From a virus: a DNA stretch of 51,932 nucleotides. Under the pieces are notes generated by a model that made no database searches, was not told the DNA's origin, and saw only the letters and a program-made list of their open reading frames with translations. The stretch's first letter is position 1. Every line of letters begins with the position of its first letter. The translations under genes and the position numbers were made by a program. Positions 40,274 to 47,692 of the stretch are shown piece by piece. Location: positions 1 through 51,932 of the IMG/VR virus record IMGVR_UViG_3300045836_000007; one strand, written 5' to 3'.

Positions 40274-40560
40274 TGGCTGTGTATGCTTGGGATGACCAGG
40301 TTCCTGGTGCTTGTGGTGTGTCAGCTCTGAACGGGTTTAGTCTTGATAATGGGGATTGGTTGGGTCCATACTTAAAAATTGGTAGTAAAAAGTTGGACAA
40401 TGGTGGAAAACTGGTATTTGCTTCATTTATTGATAACGAAGAATGTAAAGCTGCGTATGATGAAATGTGTAAGCATTACAAGTTGTTATACCAAACTGAG
40501 CCGCGCCCTAATAAGTTTCATGGAAATAGAAAATTCTTTGTAGCTCTGTTTGAATATTAA
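40273..40560 (+). CDS. PGACG-motif protein, paralogue B
   Basis: 95 aa. QVPGACGV, FASFID and a KHYKLLYQTEPRPNKFHGN end align with the upstream paralogue. Both junctions are TAATG overlaps, tying the pair to the ligase cluster and to the primase. Confidence 0.6.
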   Translation: MAVYAWDDQVPGACGVSALNGFSLDNGDWLGPYLKIGSKKLDNGGKLVFASFIDNEECKAAYDEMCKHYKLLYQTEPRPNKFHGNRKFFVALFEY

Positions 40561-41357
40561 TGAGTAGGTTTGACCATTATGAATGCTGTCCAAAATGCAG
40601 GGACAACGGTAGGGATTCACGAGGGGACAATCTCGCTGTTTGGTCTGATGGCAGCGCTCACTGCTTTAGCTGTGGGCACCATGTGTGGCCGAAGCACTAC
40701 GTCCCCAAGCAAGAGGAACGAAAGGACTGTAATGCCTCAAAAGTGTTACCTTCTGACTTCACCAGAGAAGTTCCAGCAAGAGGATGGCGATGGCTCCTCC
40801 AATACGGACTCCCATACAGCTACTGGCAACCGTACACCGGCTATTCTGAAAAAGATGAAAGACTCATCATCACCATCCCAGACACAAGTAACGTGGCCTT
40901 TTCCCTCGGGCGTTACATCGGAGAATCCTCCTCCGAAGGAAATCACGCATCAAGAAGAAAGTGGTATGCCTACGGAAACTGTCATGAATCCGCCCACCTG
41001 CTCTACCCAGGATGGAACAAAGAAGGATCAGAAGGCAATGACATTCGTGGAGATTATCTTGAGAGCAGAGAGGTCGTCCTCGTAGAGGATATTATCTCAG
41101 CACATAAAGTAGGACAAACAAATGCTTGCATTCCTCTTTTTGGTACTCATATCAGCGATCCCGTTGTTAATCTTCTTCGCTTTATTGGATTACCTGTGGT
41201 ATTGTGGCTGGACAAGGATCAAGAAAATGGTATTCAAAAGAAAGCAATGGGATTATCTATTCTCCTAAATAAACCAGTGAGATATATATTTACCTCAGCC
41301 GATCCTAAATTACACAGTGTAAATCAAATTAAGGATATTCTAAATGAATCGGTTTAA
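40560..41357 (+). CDS. DNA primase (zinc finger + TOPRIM)
   Basis: 265 aa. An N-terminal zinc-binding domain (Cys10, Cys13, Cys35, Cys38) reads the template, followed by a compact TOPRIM fold with VVLVEDIISAHK (conserved Glu) and LWLDKDQENG (Asp-x-Asp). Resembles the primase half of T7 gp4, with the helicase encoded separately downstream. Starts at the stop of paralogue B. Confidence 0.88.
   Translation: MSRFDHYECCPKCRDNGRDSRGDNLAVWSDGSAHCFSCGHHVWPKHYVPKQEERKDCNASKVLPSDFTREVPARGWRWLLQYGLPYSYWQPYTGYSEKDERLIITIPDTSNVAFSLGRYIGESSSEGNHASRRKWYAYGNCHESAHLLYPGWNKEGSEGNDIRGDYLESREVVLVEDIISAHKVGQTNACIPLFGTHISDPVVNLLRFIGLPVVLWLDKDQENGIQKKAMGLSILLNKPVRYIFTSADPKLHSVNQIKDILNESV
41309..41323. promoter_or_regulatory. 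Dispersed palindrome: ATTACA-CAG-TGTAAA
   Basis: Near the 3' end of the primase gene. Confidence 0.55.
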
Positions 41358-41523
41358 ACCAGAACGGCTGGAGCCCAACAGCGTGTCTATGGGTATGGAT
41401 GAGAATGGTGCTTGGGTGAAGTATGATGATCTCCCTGTGTGGTACAGGAAGAGTGTGGAGCTTTTTGAAAGGCTCACCAAGGGGTCTAAAACGCCCCAGG
41501 ATCAACCGAAACGAGCAGAGTAA
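41344..41523 (+). CDS. Small protein after primase
   Basis: 59 aa from ATG 41344 (AGGA eight bases upstream), overlapping the primase end by 14 bases. Polar, with WVKYDDLPVWYRKSVELFERL; no family recognised. Confidence 0.6.
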   Translation: MNRFKPERLEPNSVSMGMDENGAWVKYDDLPVWYRKSVELFERLTKGSKTPQDQPKRAE

Positions 41524-41536
41524 GGGGTGGGTAGCC

Positions 41537-41746
41537 ATGAAACATAAAATGGATTGTGCAGCGAATCTTGGAAGCCAATGTGAATGTGGGCTTGACAAAC
41601 AGGAAGAAAAGTGGTACACTATTAACCTGAGTGAAGAAGAGTGGTACGCTCTTTTTAGGGCGATGGAAGATCGAGTTGAGTTGTATCACTTTCCAGAGGA
41701 TGCTTTCCTCCTTGACAGATTGATAAATCTTAAAGGAAGTACTTGA
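41537..41746 (+). CDS. Small protein with CxC motif
   Basis: 69 aa from ATG 41537. Cys6, Cys15, Cys17 and an acidic, aromatic helix (NLSEEEWYALFRAMEDRVELYHF). A promoter lies within the gene. Function unknown. Confidence 0.6.
   Translation: MKHKMDCAANLGSQCECGLDKQEEKWYTINLSEEEWYALFRAMEDRVELYHFPEDAFLLDRLINLKGST
41592..41620 (+). promoter_or_regulatory. Promoter inside the 69-aa gene
   Basis: TTGACA (41592-41597), 17-bp spacer ending TGG, TACACT (41615-41620). Confidence 0.65.
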
Positions 41747-41771
41747 CAAGTTGAAGGAATTGTGATACCCT
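41743..41771 (+). promoter_or_regulatory. Promoter before the helicase gene
   Basis: TTGACA (41743-41748), 17-bp spacer ending TGA, TACCCT (41766-41771); start near 41778. The -35 lies in a perfect small inverted repeat ACTTG-A-CAAGT. Confidence 0.65.
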
Positions 41772-41801
41772 AATATAATTAATTATTAAAGGAATATAAT
41801 T

Positions 41802-43049
41802 ATTAATTATAATTTAGAATTAATATTAATTAAAATACTTCTCTATAAAGAGAAGTATTTCTTATATAAAGAATATATTGATATTAAATATATTAAAGAA
41901 AACCTTAATGAGGTTTTCTATTTATATAAAGTATTAGATACTCTTCATAATGAATTAAATAAAGATTTAAGTATTGATGAATTAAAAGCAGCATTCTATG
42001 CTGCTTATCCTGATAGTAATTACAATGTGTATAATCCGCTGTTTGATGCTATCGCAACAGCGGATATTTCATTGGAGGCTGGAGACAAGATTCTCCAGCA
42101 AATCAAGCAGAGGAAATCTCTGCTGAAACTAAGCGAGGTAGCATATGCTGCGACCCAAGGTAGGGCTGTTCTCGAAGACGTTCAGCGACTCACTGAGGAA
42201 GTCTGCTGTGCGAAGGAAGAAGTTCTGGATGAAGAGGTATTTGTCTCAGATGACCTCGAAGCGCTTATTCAAAGCGCTGTGCAAAAACCTGGGTTACGAT
42301 GGAGACTTAACTGCCTCAACAAATCCCTCGGATCGCTGAGAAAGGGTGACTTTGGTTTCATTTTCGCTAGGCCGGAAACGGGCAAGACTACGTTCCTTGC
42401 CTCAGAAGTGTCCTACATGCTTACACAAACGGACAAGGACATTATCTGGTTCAACAACGAGGAACAAGGTGAGAAGGTCATGCTACGGGTATACCAAGCA
42501 TTCTTCGGGGTTACTCTACACGAACTCATCGGGAATGCCTCTACCTACCGTCAAGCTTTTTCTGATCGTGTGGGGGGTCGTTTCCGTCTTGTCGATAATG
42601 CTTCGGTTACTAAAACCAATGTAGAAAGGCTTTTACAACGTGTTAACCCCGGGTTGATTATCTATGACCAAATTGACAAGATTAAAGGCTTCAAGGCGGA
42701 TCGTGACGATCTTGTATACGGGGAAATCTATCAGTGGGGTAGAGAACTCAGTAAAAGCTACGCGCCTTCCATCGGGGTGTGTCAAGCGGGTGGTATGGCG
42801 GAGGGGCAAAAGTGGCTCACTATGGATCACGTATCCAACGCGAAAACCTCGAAGCAAGCTGAAGCGGATTGGATTTTGGGTATCGGTAAAACTCACGAAG
42901 AGTCTACCGAGTACATCCGGTTCCTTAACATCAGTAAGAACAAACTCATCGGTGATGAAGACTCGCTTCCTAATCTGAAGCATGGTAGATTTGAAGTATT
43001 GATTCAACCAGAACAAGCGAGGTATAAAGATATTGTGGATTACCAATGA
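41802..43049 (+). CDS. Replicative DNA helicase (DnaB C-terminal family), ATT start
   Basis: 415 aa hexameric helicase. RecA core: Walker A ARPETGKTT (189-197), Walker B LIIYDQID (285-292), later SNAKTSKQAEADWIL. The first in-frame GTG (42027) would remove 75 residues of obviously coding N-terminal domain (LLYKEKYFLYKEYIDIKYIK, DLSIDELKAAFYAAYP). The frame opens at 41790 with no ATG/GTG/TTG before them. AAAGGA (41788-41793) points to ATT at 41802 or 41799. The first 200 bases are extremely AT-rich compared with the rest. Confidence 0.85.
   Translation: MNYNLELILIKILLYKEKYFLYKEYIDIKYIKENLNEVFYLYKVLDTLHNELNKDLSIDELKAAFYAAYPDSNYNVYNPLFDAIATADISLEAGDKILQQIKQRKSLLKLSEVAYAATQGRAVLEDVQRLTEEVCCAKEEVLDEEVFVSDDLEALIQSAVQKPGLRWRLNCLNKSLGSLRKGDFGFIFARPETGKTTFLASEVSYMLTQTDKDIIWFNNEEQGEKVMLRVYQAFFGVTLHELIGNASTYRQAFSDRVGGRFRLVDNASVTKTNVERLLQRVNPGLIIYDQIDKIKGFKADRDDLVYGEIYQWGRELSKSYAPSIGVCQAGGMAEGQKWLTMDHVSNAKTSKQAEADWILGIGKTHEESTEYIRFLNISKNKLIGDEDSLPNLKHGRFEVLIQPEQARYKDIVDYQ
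41833..41860 (+). promoter_or_regulatory. 11-bp hairpin in the 5' coding region of the helicase
   Basis: AAATACTTCTC/GAGAAGTATTT with loop TATAAA, 31 bases after the ATT start. The core CTTCTC/GAGAAG matches the hairpin below PL. Could mask translation or be part of an origin. Confidence 0.6.
42019..42033. promoter_or_regulatory. Dispersed palindrome: ATTACA-ATG-TGTATA
   Basis: Inside the helicase gene, at the end of its AT-rich 5' segment. Confidence 0.5.
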
Positions 43050-44215
43050 AGCTAGTCTATGACGTTGAAACTACCATTAGAAATAAAGGCAATCCCTATA
43101 CAGCAAGTAACCGCCTCGTCTCATTCAGTGTTAGAACAGAACAGGATAACTCTTGCTCTTTCTTTTATCACGATCACCCGGCTTTCATCAGTGAGCTTAG
43201 GCGCCTTATTTCGGAGGCTACCTTACTCATAGGACTGAATCTAAAGTTCGACATTGCTTGGGCGAGACGATACGGAGCAGTAATCCCTAAAGGCTGTAGA
43301 ATTTGGGACTGCATGCTTGCTGAATTCATTTTATCTGGACAAACAAATTCCTTTGCCAGCATGGAAAGCCTATGCGAACGGTATGGCATCCCTGGCAAGG
43401 AAGATGCGGTGGCCCAGTATTGGGCGCAAGGTATTGATACCGACAAGATTCCAGTAGAAATATTACAAGAGTATGGAAACGGTGACGTTGAGCGCACTTG
43501 GAAGATTTACCAAGCACAACTCAATGACCCCCGCATGACTCCTAAATTACACAAATTAATTCTTCTAGATGGTGCTGATCTTTTAGTGCTCCAGGAAATG
43601 GAGCAGAATGGATTGAAATATGACATTGAACGGTCTAAAGCTGAAGCTGAAAGGCTTAGGGCAGAGCTTACTGAAACCGATAACTTTCTGCTTGACTTGG
43701 CTGATCGCTTTCCCATTAACCTTGATTCTGGGGATCACCTCTCTGCTTTTCTCTATGGCGGCGAAGTCGTTATTGAACGCACAGAGCCTATTACCCTTGT
43801 CTACAAGACTGGTCCCCGTAAAGGTGAAGAGTACACTCGCAACAGAGTGGTGGAAGTTCAGAGAAAGAATTTTCCAGGTTACTTTAAACCATTGGCTAAG
43901 AGCGAGATTGCTCGATCAACCCCCGAGCGTCCATTATATTCTTCTGCGGAGCCTATTCTTAAACAACTCAAATGTAGATCAAAGATTCAGCAGCGAATTA
44001 TTGAATCGCTACTTCGCAGAGCGGAACTCTCAAAACTGATTGAGACATATTTAATTAAGCTCCCTGAGCTTATTGAAGAAATGGAATGGGGTGAGTATCT
44101 ACATGGGCAGTACAACCAAGTGGTCGCGCGTACTGGACGGCTTTCGTCGTCTAAACCAAACATGCAAAACAATCCTTCTGAGGTGGACCGGATGCTCATC
44201 ACCAGATATCCCTGA
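43046..44215 (+). CDS. DNA polymerase I family, N-terminal half (3'-5' exonuclease, thumb)
   Basis: 389 aa. Exo I DVETT (6-10), Exo II NLKFD (65-69), Exo III Y143..D147 (EYGNGDV); then the thumb and the first polymerase motif TGRLSSSKPNMQNNP. The frame stops at CCC-TGA (44210-44215), a known kind of +1 slip site. A +1 shift extends the protein by 24 residues (DPNWTEEERSMWEYGEMLRR...) to TGA 44286-44288, which overlaps the ATG of the palm half. Catalytic motifs A to C are in the next gene. Confidence 0.88.
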   Translation: MKLVYDVETTIRNKGNPYTASNRLVSFSVRTEQDNSCSFFYHDHPAFISELRRLISEATLLIGLNLKFDIAWARRYGAVIPKGCRIWDCMLAEFILSGQTNSFASMESLCERYGIPGKEDAVAQYWAQGIDTDKIPVEILQEYGNGDVERTWKIYQAQLNDPRMTPKLHKLILLDGADLLVLQEMEQNGLKYDIERSKAEAERLRAELTETDNFLLDLADRFPINLDSGDHLSAFLYGGEVVIERTEPITLVYKTGPRKGEEYTRNRVVEVQRKNFPGYFKPLAKSEIARSTPERPLYSSAEPILKQLKCRSKIQQRIIESLLRRAELSKLIETYLIKLPELIEEMEWGEYLHGQYNQVVARTGRLSSSKPNMQNNPSEVDRMLITRYP

Positions 44216-44290
44216 CCCCAATTGGACTGAAGAAGAAAGATCAATGTGGGAATATGGTGAAATGCTGCGGCGAACAGATTATTATTGATG
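44210..44290 (+). promoter_or_regulatory. Possible +1 frameshift site and TGATG reinitiation junction
   Basis: CCC-TGA-C at 44210-44216 followed by an open +1 frame that ends exactly at TGATG (44286-44290). The intervening bases contain three stops in the original frame. Alternatives: a one-base sequence error, or remnants of an insertion. Confidence 0.5.
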
Positions 44291-45001
44291 TTAATTAACG
44301 CTGATGTAAAAAGCCTTGAAGTTGTAGTAGCAGCACAGTTATCAGGGGACAAAGTTCTTTGCCAAGAGATTATTGGCAAACAGGACATCCATGAAAACAA
44401 CAGAAGTGCTTTTGGTCTTCCCTCAAGACTTATTGCCAAGGTGTTCAAGTTCAGGCTTATTTATGGTGGTAGCGCTTATAGCTACGCCCATGATCCTGAT
44501 TTCATGGCTGTGTCTGCCGACGAGAAATTCTGGCAGAATGTGATTGATAACTATTACAAGAAGTATTATGGTATTGCTGCATGGCACAAGGAATTAATCT
44601 ATGAAGCACAATCAACTGGACGACTTGTGATACCGTCTGGACGATACTATCCAATTACTCCAGACCACTCCAAAAGGAATCCGTGGCCTCTCACGGTCAT
44701 CAAGAACTACCCTGTGCAGGGATTTGGAGCGGATTTGGTTAAACTGGCCCGTCTCAGAGCAAATCAACTTCTTGAAGATGCTGCAATCGAAGCACTTCTC
44801 GTCTCTACAATCCACGATTCAATCGTAGCAGATTGTCCTGAGAAGAATGTAGAAGCTGTGGGGCGTATCCTTTTACAAAGTGTAATGGAAGTGCCAAAGC
44901 TCTGCAAACAGATTTGGGATTATGATTTCAAGTTGCCGTTGACGGCAGAAGTGCAGGTCGGTCATAACAAGGCTGACATGGAAGAGTTGACTTTCAACTG
45001 A
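44288..45001 (+). CDS. DNA polymerase I family, C-terminal half (palm/fingers)
   Basis: 237 aa. Motif A: NADVKSLE, with catalytic Asp6 and Glu11 (usual D-Y-S-Q-I-E is here D-V-K-S-L-E). Motif B: RLIAKVFKFRLIYGG (47-61), R, K and YG kept. Motif C: IHDS (174-177), Asp176 kept but the usual final Glu replaced by Ser. A functional polymerase would require association with the N-terminal half. ATG 44288 is favoured over TTG 44285 because of the TGATG junction. Confidence 0.88.
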   Translation: MLINADVKSLEVVVAAQLSGDKVLCQEIIGKQDIHENNRSAFGLPSRLIAKVFKFRLIYGGSAYSYAHDPDFMAVSADEKFWQNVIDNYYKKYYGIAAWHKELIYEAQSTGRLVIPSGRYYPITPDHSKRNPWPLTVIKNYPVQGFGADLVKLARLRANQLLEDAAIEALLVSTIHDSIVADCPEKNVEAVGRILLQSVMEVPKLCKQIWDYDFKLPLTAEVQVGHNKADMEELTFN

Positions 45002-45015
45002 AAATTTGATACACT
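44987..45015 (+). promoter_or_regulatory. Promoter before the SSB-like gene
   Basis: TTGACT (44987-44992), 17-bp spacer ending TGA, TACACT (45010-45015). Small inverted repeats lie over both boxes: AGTTGA/TCAACT at 44985-44999 and TACACT/AGTGTA at 45010-45024. Confidence 0.7.
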
Positions 45016-45043
45016 ATTAGTGTACCCTTTAGAAAGGAACTAA

Positions 45044-45583
45044 ATGCAGATTAAGATTGTTAGTGTAACAGTAGAGTATGTTAAGAATCCTGGTAAGAAG
45101 CAAGGCTATGACAAAGCCGAGATTGTCTACCGAGATGAACGTAATGAAGTAAAGACGAAGAACATTGTTTCTTTCGCAAATCCAGCAGTATTCGCAGCCA
45201 TCAAGGATGCACAAACAAATGATGTCTTTAACGTTGAGTCTACCCAAGACGCCAAGGGGTATTACCAGTGGACAAGTATTACTAAGTCTGATGGCGCCGC
45301 ACCAGCTCCGGCTGTTTCTAAAGCTGGCTCCCAAGGCTCAGGTGCCCCTATCGGTACTGGCCGAAGCAATTTTGAGACTCCGGAAGAGCGAGCACTACGG
45401 CAGCGACTAATTGTTCGTCAGAGTTCTCTAAGCACTGCTGTAGAGGTTCTTACCACAGGTGCTAAGACGGCCCCCGACAAGGACGCTGTGTTTACTCTGG
45501 CTGAAGAGTTTTATGATTGGGTTTATCAAAAGCCTGATCTCTTTGACCAACCGAATGATTTGAATACGGATATCCCGGTCTAA
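45044..45583 (+). CDS. Single-stranded DNA-binding protein candidate
   Basis: 179 aa. The beta-rich N-terminal about 85 residues (IKIVSVTVEYVKNPGKKQGYDKAEIVYRD) fit a small OB-type fold, then an Ala/Pro/Gly linker and a helical ETPEERALRQRLIVRQSSLSTAVEVL segment found in phage SSB-like proteins. The end is acidic. It has its own promoter and AAAGGA ribosome binding site in the replication module. Confidence 0.65.
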   Translation: MQIKIVSVTVEYVKNPGKKQGYDKAEIVYRDERNEVKTKNIVSFANPAVFAAIKDAQTNDVFNVESTQDAKGYYQWTSITKSDGAAPAPAVSKAGSQGSGAPIGTGRSNFETPEERALRQRLIVRQSSLSTAVEVLTTGAKTAPDKDAVFTLAEEFYDWVYQKPDLFDQPNDLNTDIPV

Positions 45584-45586
45584 AGT

Positions 45587-45940
45587 ATGATTAGGATAGC
45601 CTCAAGGCAAGCAGAGAAGTCAACTCACAGATACAAACTCGGCGCTGTAATTGTTAAAGGTGGTAGGGTTCTTTCCACAGGTTACAACGAGATTCGCTAC
45701 TCTAAAGAACTACAAAAAGGTAGCATCCATGCAGAAGAAGCAGCAATCTTGAAACTTCTTAAAGCTAAGAGGCTATCCGATCTTGCAGGAGCAGATTTAT
45801 ATGTTAGTCGTATTAGTCACGGTGGGTATTCTCGCCTTAGTTGTCCTTGTGCTGGCTGCATGGCTCTCATTAGAGCTGTTTTGATTAAGAAAGTGATATA
45901 CACAACCGATGATGGAGGTACTGCAACATTATCGCTTTAA
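45587..45940 (+). CDS. Deoxycytidylate/cytidine deaminase family
   Basis: 117 aa. Zinc site His48-Ala-Glu50 (IHAEEAAI) and Pro-Cys88-Ala-Gly-Cys91 (CPCAGC) are complete. Likely converts dCMP to dUMP for dTTP supply; free cytidine deaminase cannot be excluded. Confidence 0.85.
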   Translation: MIRIASRQAEKSTHRYKLGAVIVKGGRVLSTGYNEIRYSKELQKGSIHAEEAAILKLLKAKRLSDLAGADLYVSRISHGGYSRLSCPCAGCMALIRAVLIKKVIYTTDDGGTATLSL

Positions 45941-46644
45941 TTGATGCAGATACACTTTGTTTTGCAGCAGCTTCTATGGCTGAAGGAATGCCAGAAGCAC
46001 ACGCAATTTGGAATGTAAATAATGGACTTAATGCCCTTCTTGCCGCTTGGAATATTTCTGATTACCAATTGTTTGTTACTGGTGAAGGTAATTTCAGATA
46101 TCAAATTTATCCAGAGTACAAAGGAAATAGACCTAAAGAGCGTCCTCAACACTTACATGCTTGTAAATCTCATCTTGTCCATGAATTTGGGGCATTATGT
46201 AGTAATGGTTATGAAGCTGATGATGCGATAGGTATCGCTGCTTATAAGCATCTGGAACAAGGTGATGAATATGTAATTGTGAGTATTGACAAAGACCTCA
46301 ATATGTTGGAAGGCCTGCACTACTCACCAGAGATTACTCGTGGAGGTAAAGTTGTCAAAGAAGCAAGACGATACCACGTCAGCCCAACAGACGCCATTAA
46401 GTTCTTTTACCATCAGCTTCTCATTGGAGACACCACAGACAACATCAAGGGAGCACCTGGAGTGGGTAAAGTTAAGGCTGAAAGAGCACTTAGCGGACTT
46501 GATGATGAGCGATCCCTATATGAAGCAGTTCGTCCACACTATTCATGTGACGAAGAACTAGAACTTAATGCAAAGGTTCTCTGGATTTGGCGTAAAGAGA
46601 ATGATGACGTTACAGAAAGATGGAAGGAATTCAAGATTGACTAA
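45928..46644 (+). CDS. 5'-3' exonuclease (FEN/Pol I type), ATT start
   Basis: 238 aa. The N-terminus ALIDADTLCF (metal-binding Asp6, Asp8), YEADDAIGI, IVSIDKDLNML and GDTTDNIKGAPGVGKVKA with the helix-hairpin-helix are all present, so the fold is complete only if translation starts upstream of ATG 45976. The frame offers ATT 45928, nine bases after GGAGG, exactly where the family starts. It removes RNA primers and flaps. Overlaps the deaminase by 13 bases. Confidence 0.88.
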   Translation: MIALIDADTLCFAAASMAEGMPEAHAIWNVNNGLNALLAAWNISDYQLFVTGEGNFRYQIYPEYKGNRPKERPQHLHACKSHLVHEFGALCSNGYEADDAIGIAAYKHLEQGDEYVIVSIDKDLNMLEGLHYSPEITRGGKVVKEARRYHVSPTDAIKFFYHQLLIGDTTDNIKGAPGVGKVKAERALSGLDDERSLYEAVRPHYSCDEELELNAKVLWIWRKENDDVTERWKEFKID

Positions 46645-46819
46645 TTATCGAATCGTAGAGATTGAGTTTGACAATGGGGATAAGAAGTATCGCTTAGAGA
46701 AGAGCGCTCCAGGTGGTGAATGGGTGAGTGTGTATCAACATGAGAGCCTGGAAGAGATTCGTGCTGCAAAGCTCAAGCGTGAGACACAAACTACAGTTAA
46801 GGTGAAAGTTATTGAGTGA
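46637..46819 (+). CDS. Small hypothetical protein, TTG start
   Basis: 60 aa from TTG 46637, eight bases after AAGGA. Beta-rich (YRIVEIEFDNGDKKYRLEKS), then a basic helix. No family recognised; overlaps both neighbours. Confidence 0.6.
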   Translation: MTNYRIVEIEFDNGDKKYRLEKSAPGGEWVSVYQHESLEEIRAAKLKRETQTTVKVKVIE

Positions 46820-47367
46820 AGCCACAGAATAGTGACTATATCATCTTTAGAGACAAAAATGGAATTCAACGAAGACGGTATTTGTCTTTATGTCCAGATT
46901 GTGGGGCAGAAAAATATGTACAAAAGCATTTAGTTAAGAAAAATAGACGATGCAGAAGTTGCCAGTATAAAGCATTCGCTTTAGATGAAGCTAGAAATCG
47001 TAAAATTGGTGATACTCTTAGGCGTAAGTATCAAGAAGACGTAGAGTTTAAAAGAAGAGTAGCTGCTGCTAAAGTTGTAAAAAGTGGTGATTCTCATTGG
47101 AATTGGAAAGGTGGAATAACACCACTAACACAAAGGACCAGAACCTCTGAAGAATCTAATGCATGGAAATTAGCAGTGTTACATCGAGATAACTATACAT
47201 GCCGTATTTGTGGTAGTAAAGAACAGCTACATGCCCATCACATTAATAGTTGGGCAGAATTCCCAGAGGATCGTTTTATTTTAGAAAATGGTCTTACTCT
47301 GTGTAGTTCTTGTCATGAGCAATATCATCGGTATGAGAAAGAGGTGAAGAAAAATCTTACCAAGTAG
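46816..47367 (+). CDS. HNH homing endonuclease, GTG start
   Basis: 183 aa. An N-terminal four-Cys zinc module (26, 29, 46, 49), then SHWNWKGG, a motif of phage HNH homing enzymes, and the C-terminal HNH with two CxxC pairs (129/132, 163/166) and HAHHIN (139-143). Free-standing selfish element inserted between replication genes; lower GC than its neighbours. Its 3' end carries the start of the next gene. Confidence 0.88.
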   Translation: MKPQNSDYIIFRDKNGIQRRRYLSLCPDCGAEKYVQKHLVKKNRRCRSCQYKAFALDEARNRKIGDTLRRKYQEDVEFKRRVAAAKVVKSGDSHWNWKGGITPLTQRTRTSEESNAWKLAVLHRDNYTCRICGSKEQLHAHHINSWAEFPEDRFILENGLTLCSSCHEQYHRYEKEVKKNLTK

Positions 47368-47692
47368 TAGTAAAGCAAAAGGAAGGAACTTCCAGAAATA
47401 TGTCCGCGATAAACTGCTGGAGACGTTTCCCGATCTGGAGCCCGATGATGTACGAAGCACTAGTATGGGCGCTCCTGGGGAAGACTTGCAGTTATCTCCT
47501 GCGGCTCGTAAGAAGATTCCGTATCAGATCGAATGTAAGAGTAAGGTTGCATCGCAGGTACACACGTATTATTCTCAGGCTAAGGATCATGGAACTCATG
47601 AACCATTGGTAATTGTAAAGAAGGATAGAGACATTGCACTAGCCATTGTTAGTCTTGACCACTTCCTTCAACTTATAAAAGGAAAAGAATAA
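47354..47692 (+). CDS. Resolvase-like endonuclease, ATC start
   Basis: 112 aa. SKAKGRNFQKYVRDKLLETFP, then DDVRSTSMGAPGEDLQLSPAARKK and YQIECKSK match a common phage nuclease family (E..., GEDL, ECK active site) related to Holliday-junction/VRR-type enzymes. The conserved N-terminus needs a start upstream of ATG 47465. The frame opens at 47348; ATC 47354 lies seven bases after GAGGTG. This start overlaps the HNH gene by 14 bases. Confidence 0.78.
   Translation: MLPSSSKAKGRNFQKYVRDKLLETFPDLEPDDVRSTSMGAPGEDLQLSPAARKKIPYQIECKSKVASQVHTYYSQAKDHGTHEPLVIVKKDRDIALAIVSLDHFLQLIKGKE

Noticed and set aside
44073-44288. Independent 71-aa gene overlapping the polymerase
   Set aside because: Only its last 24 codons look protein-like; these are better read as the +1 extension of the polymerase N-terminal half.
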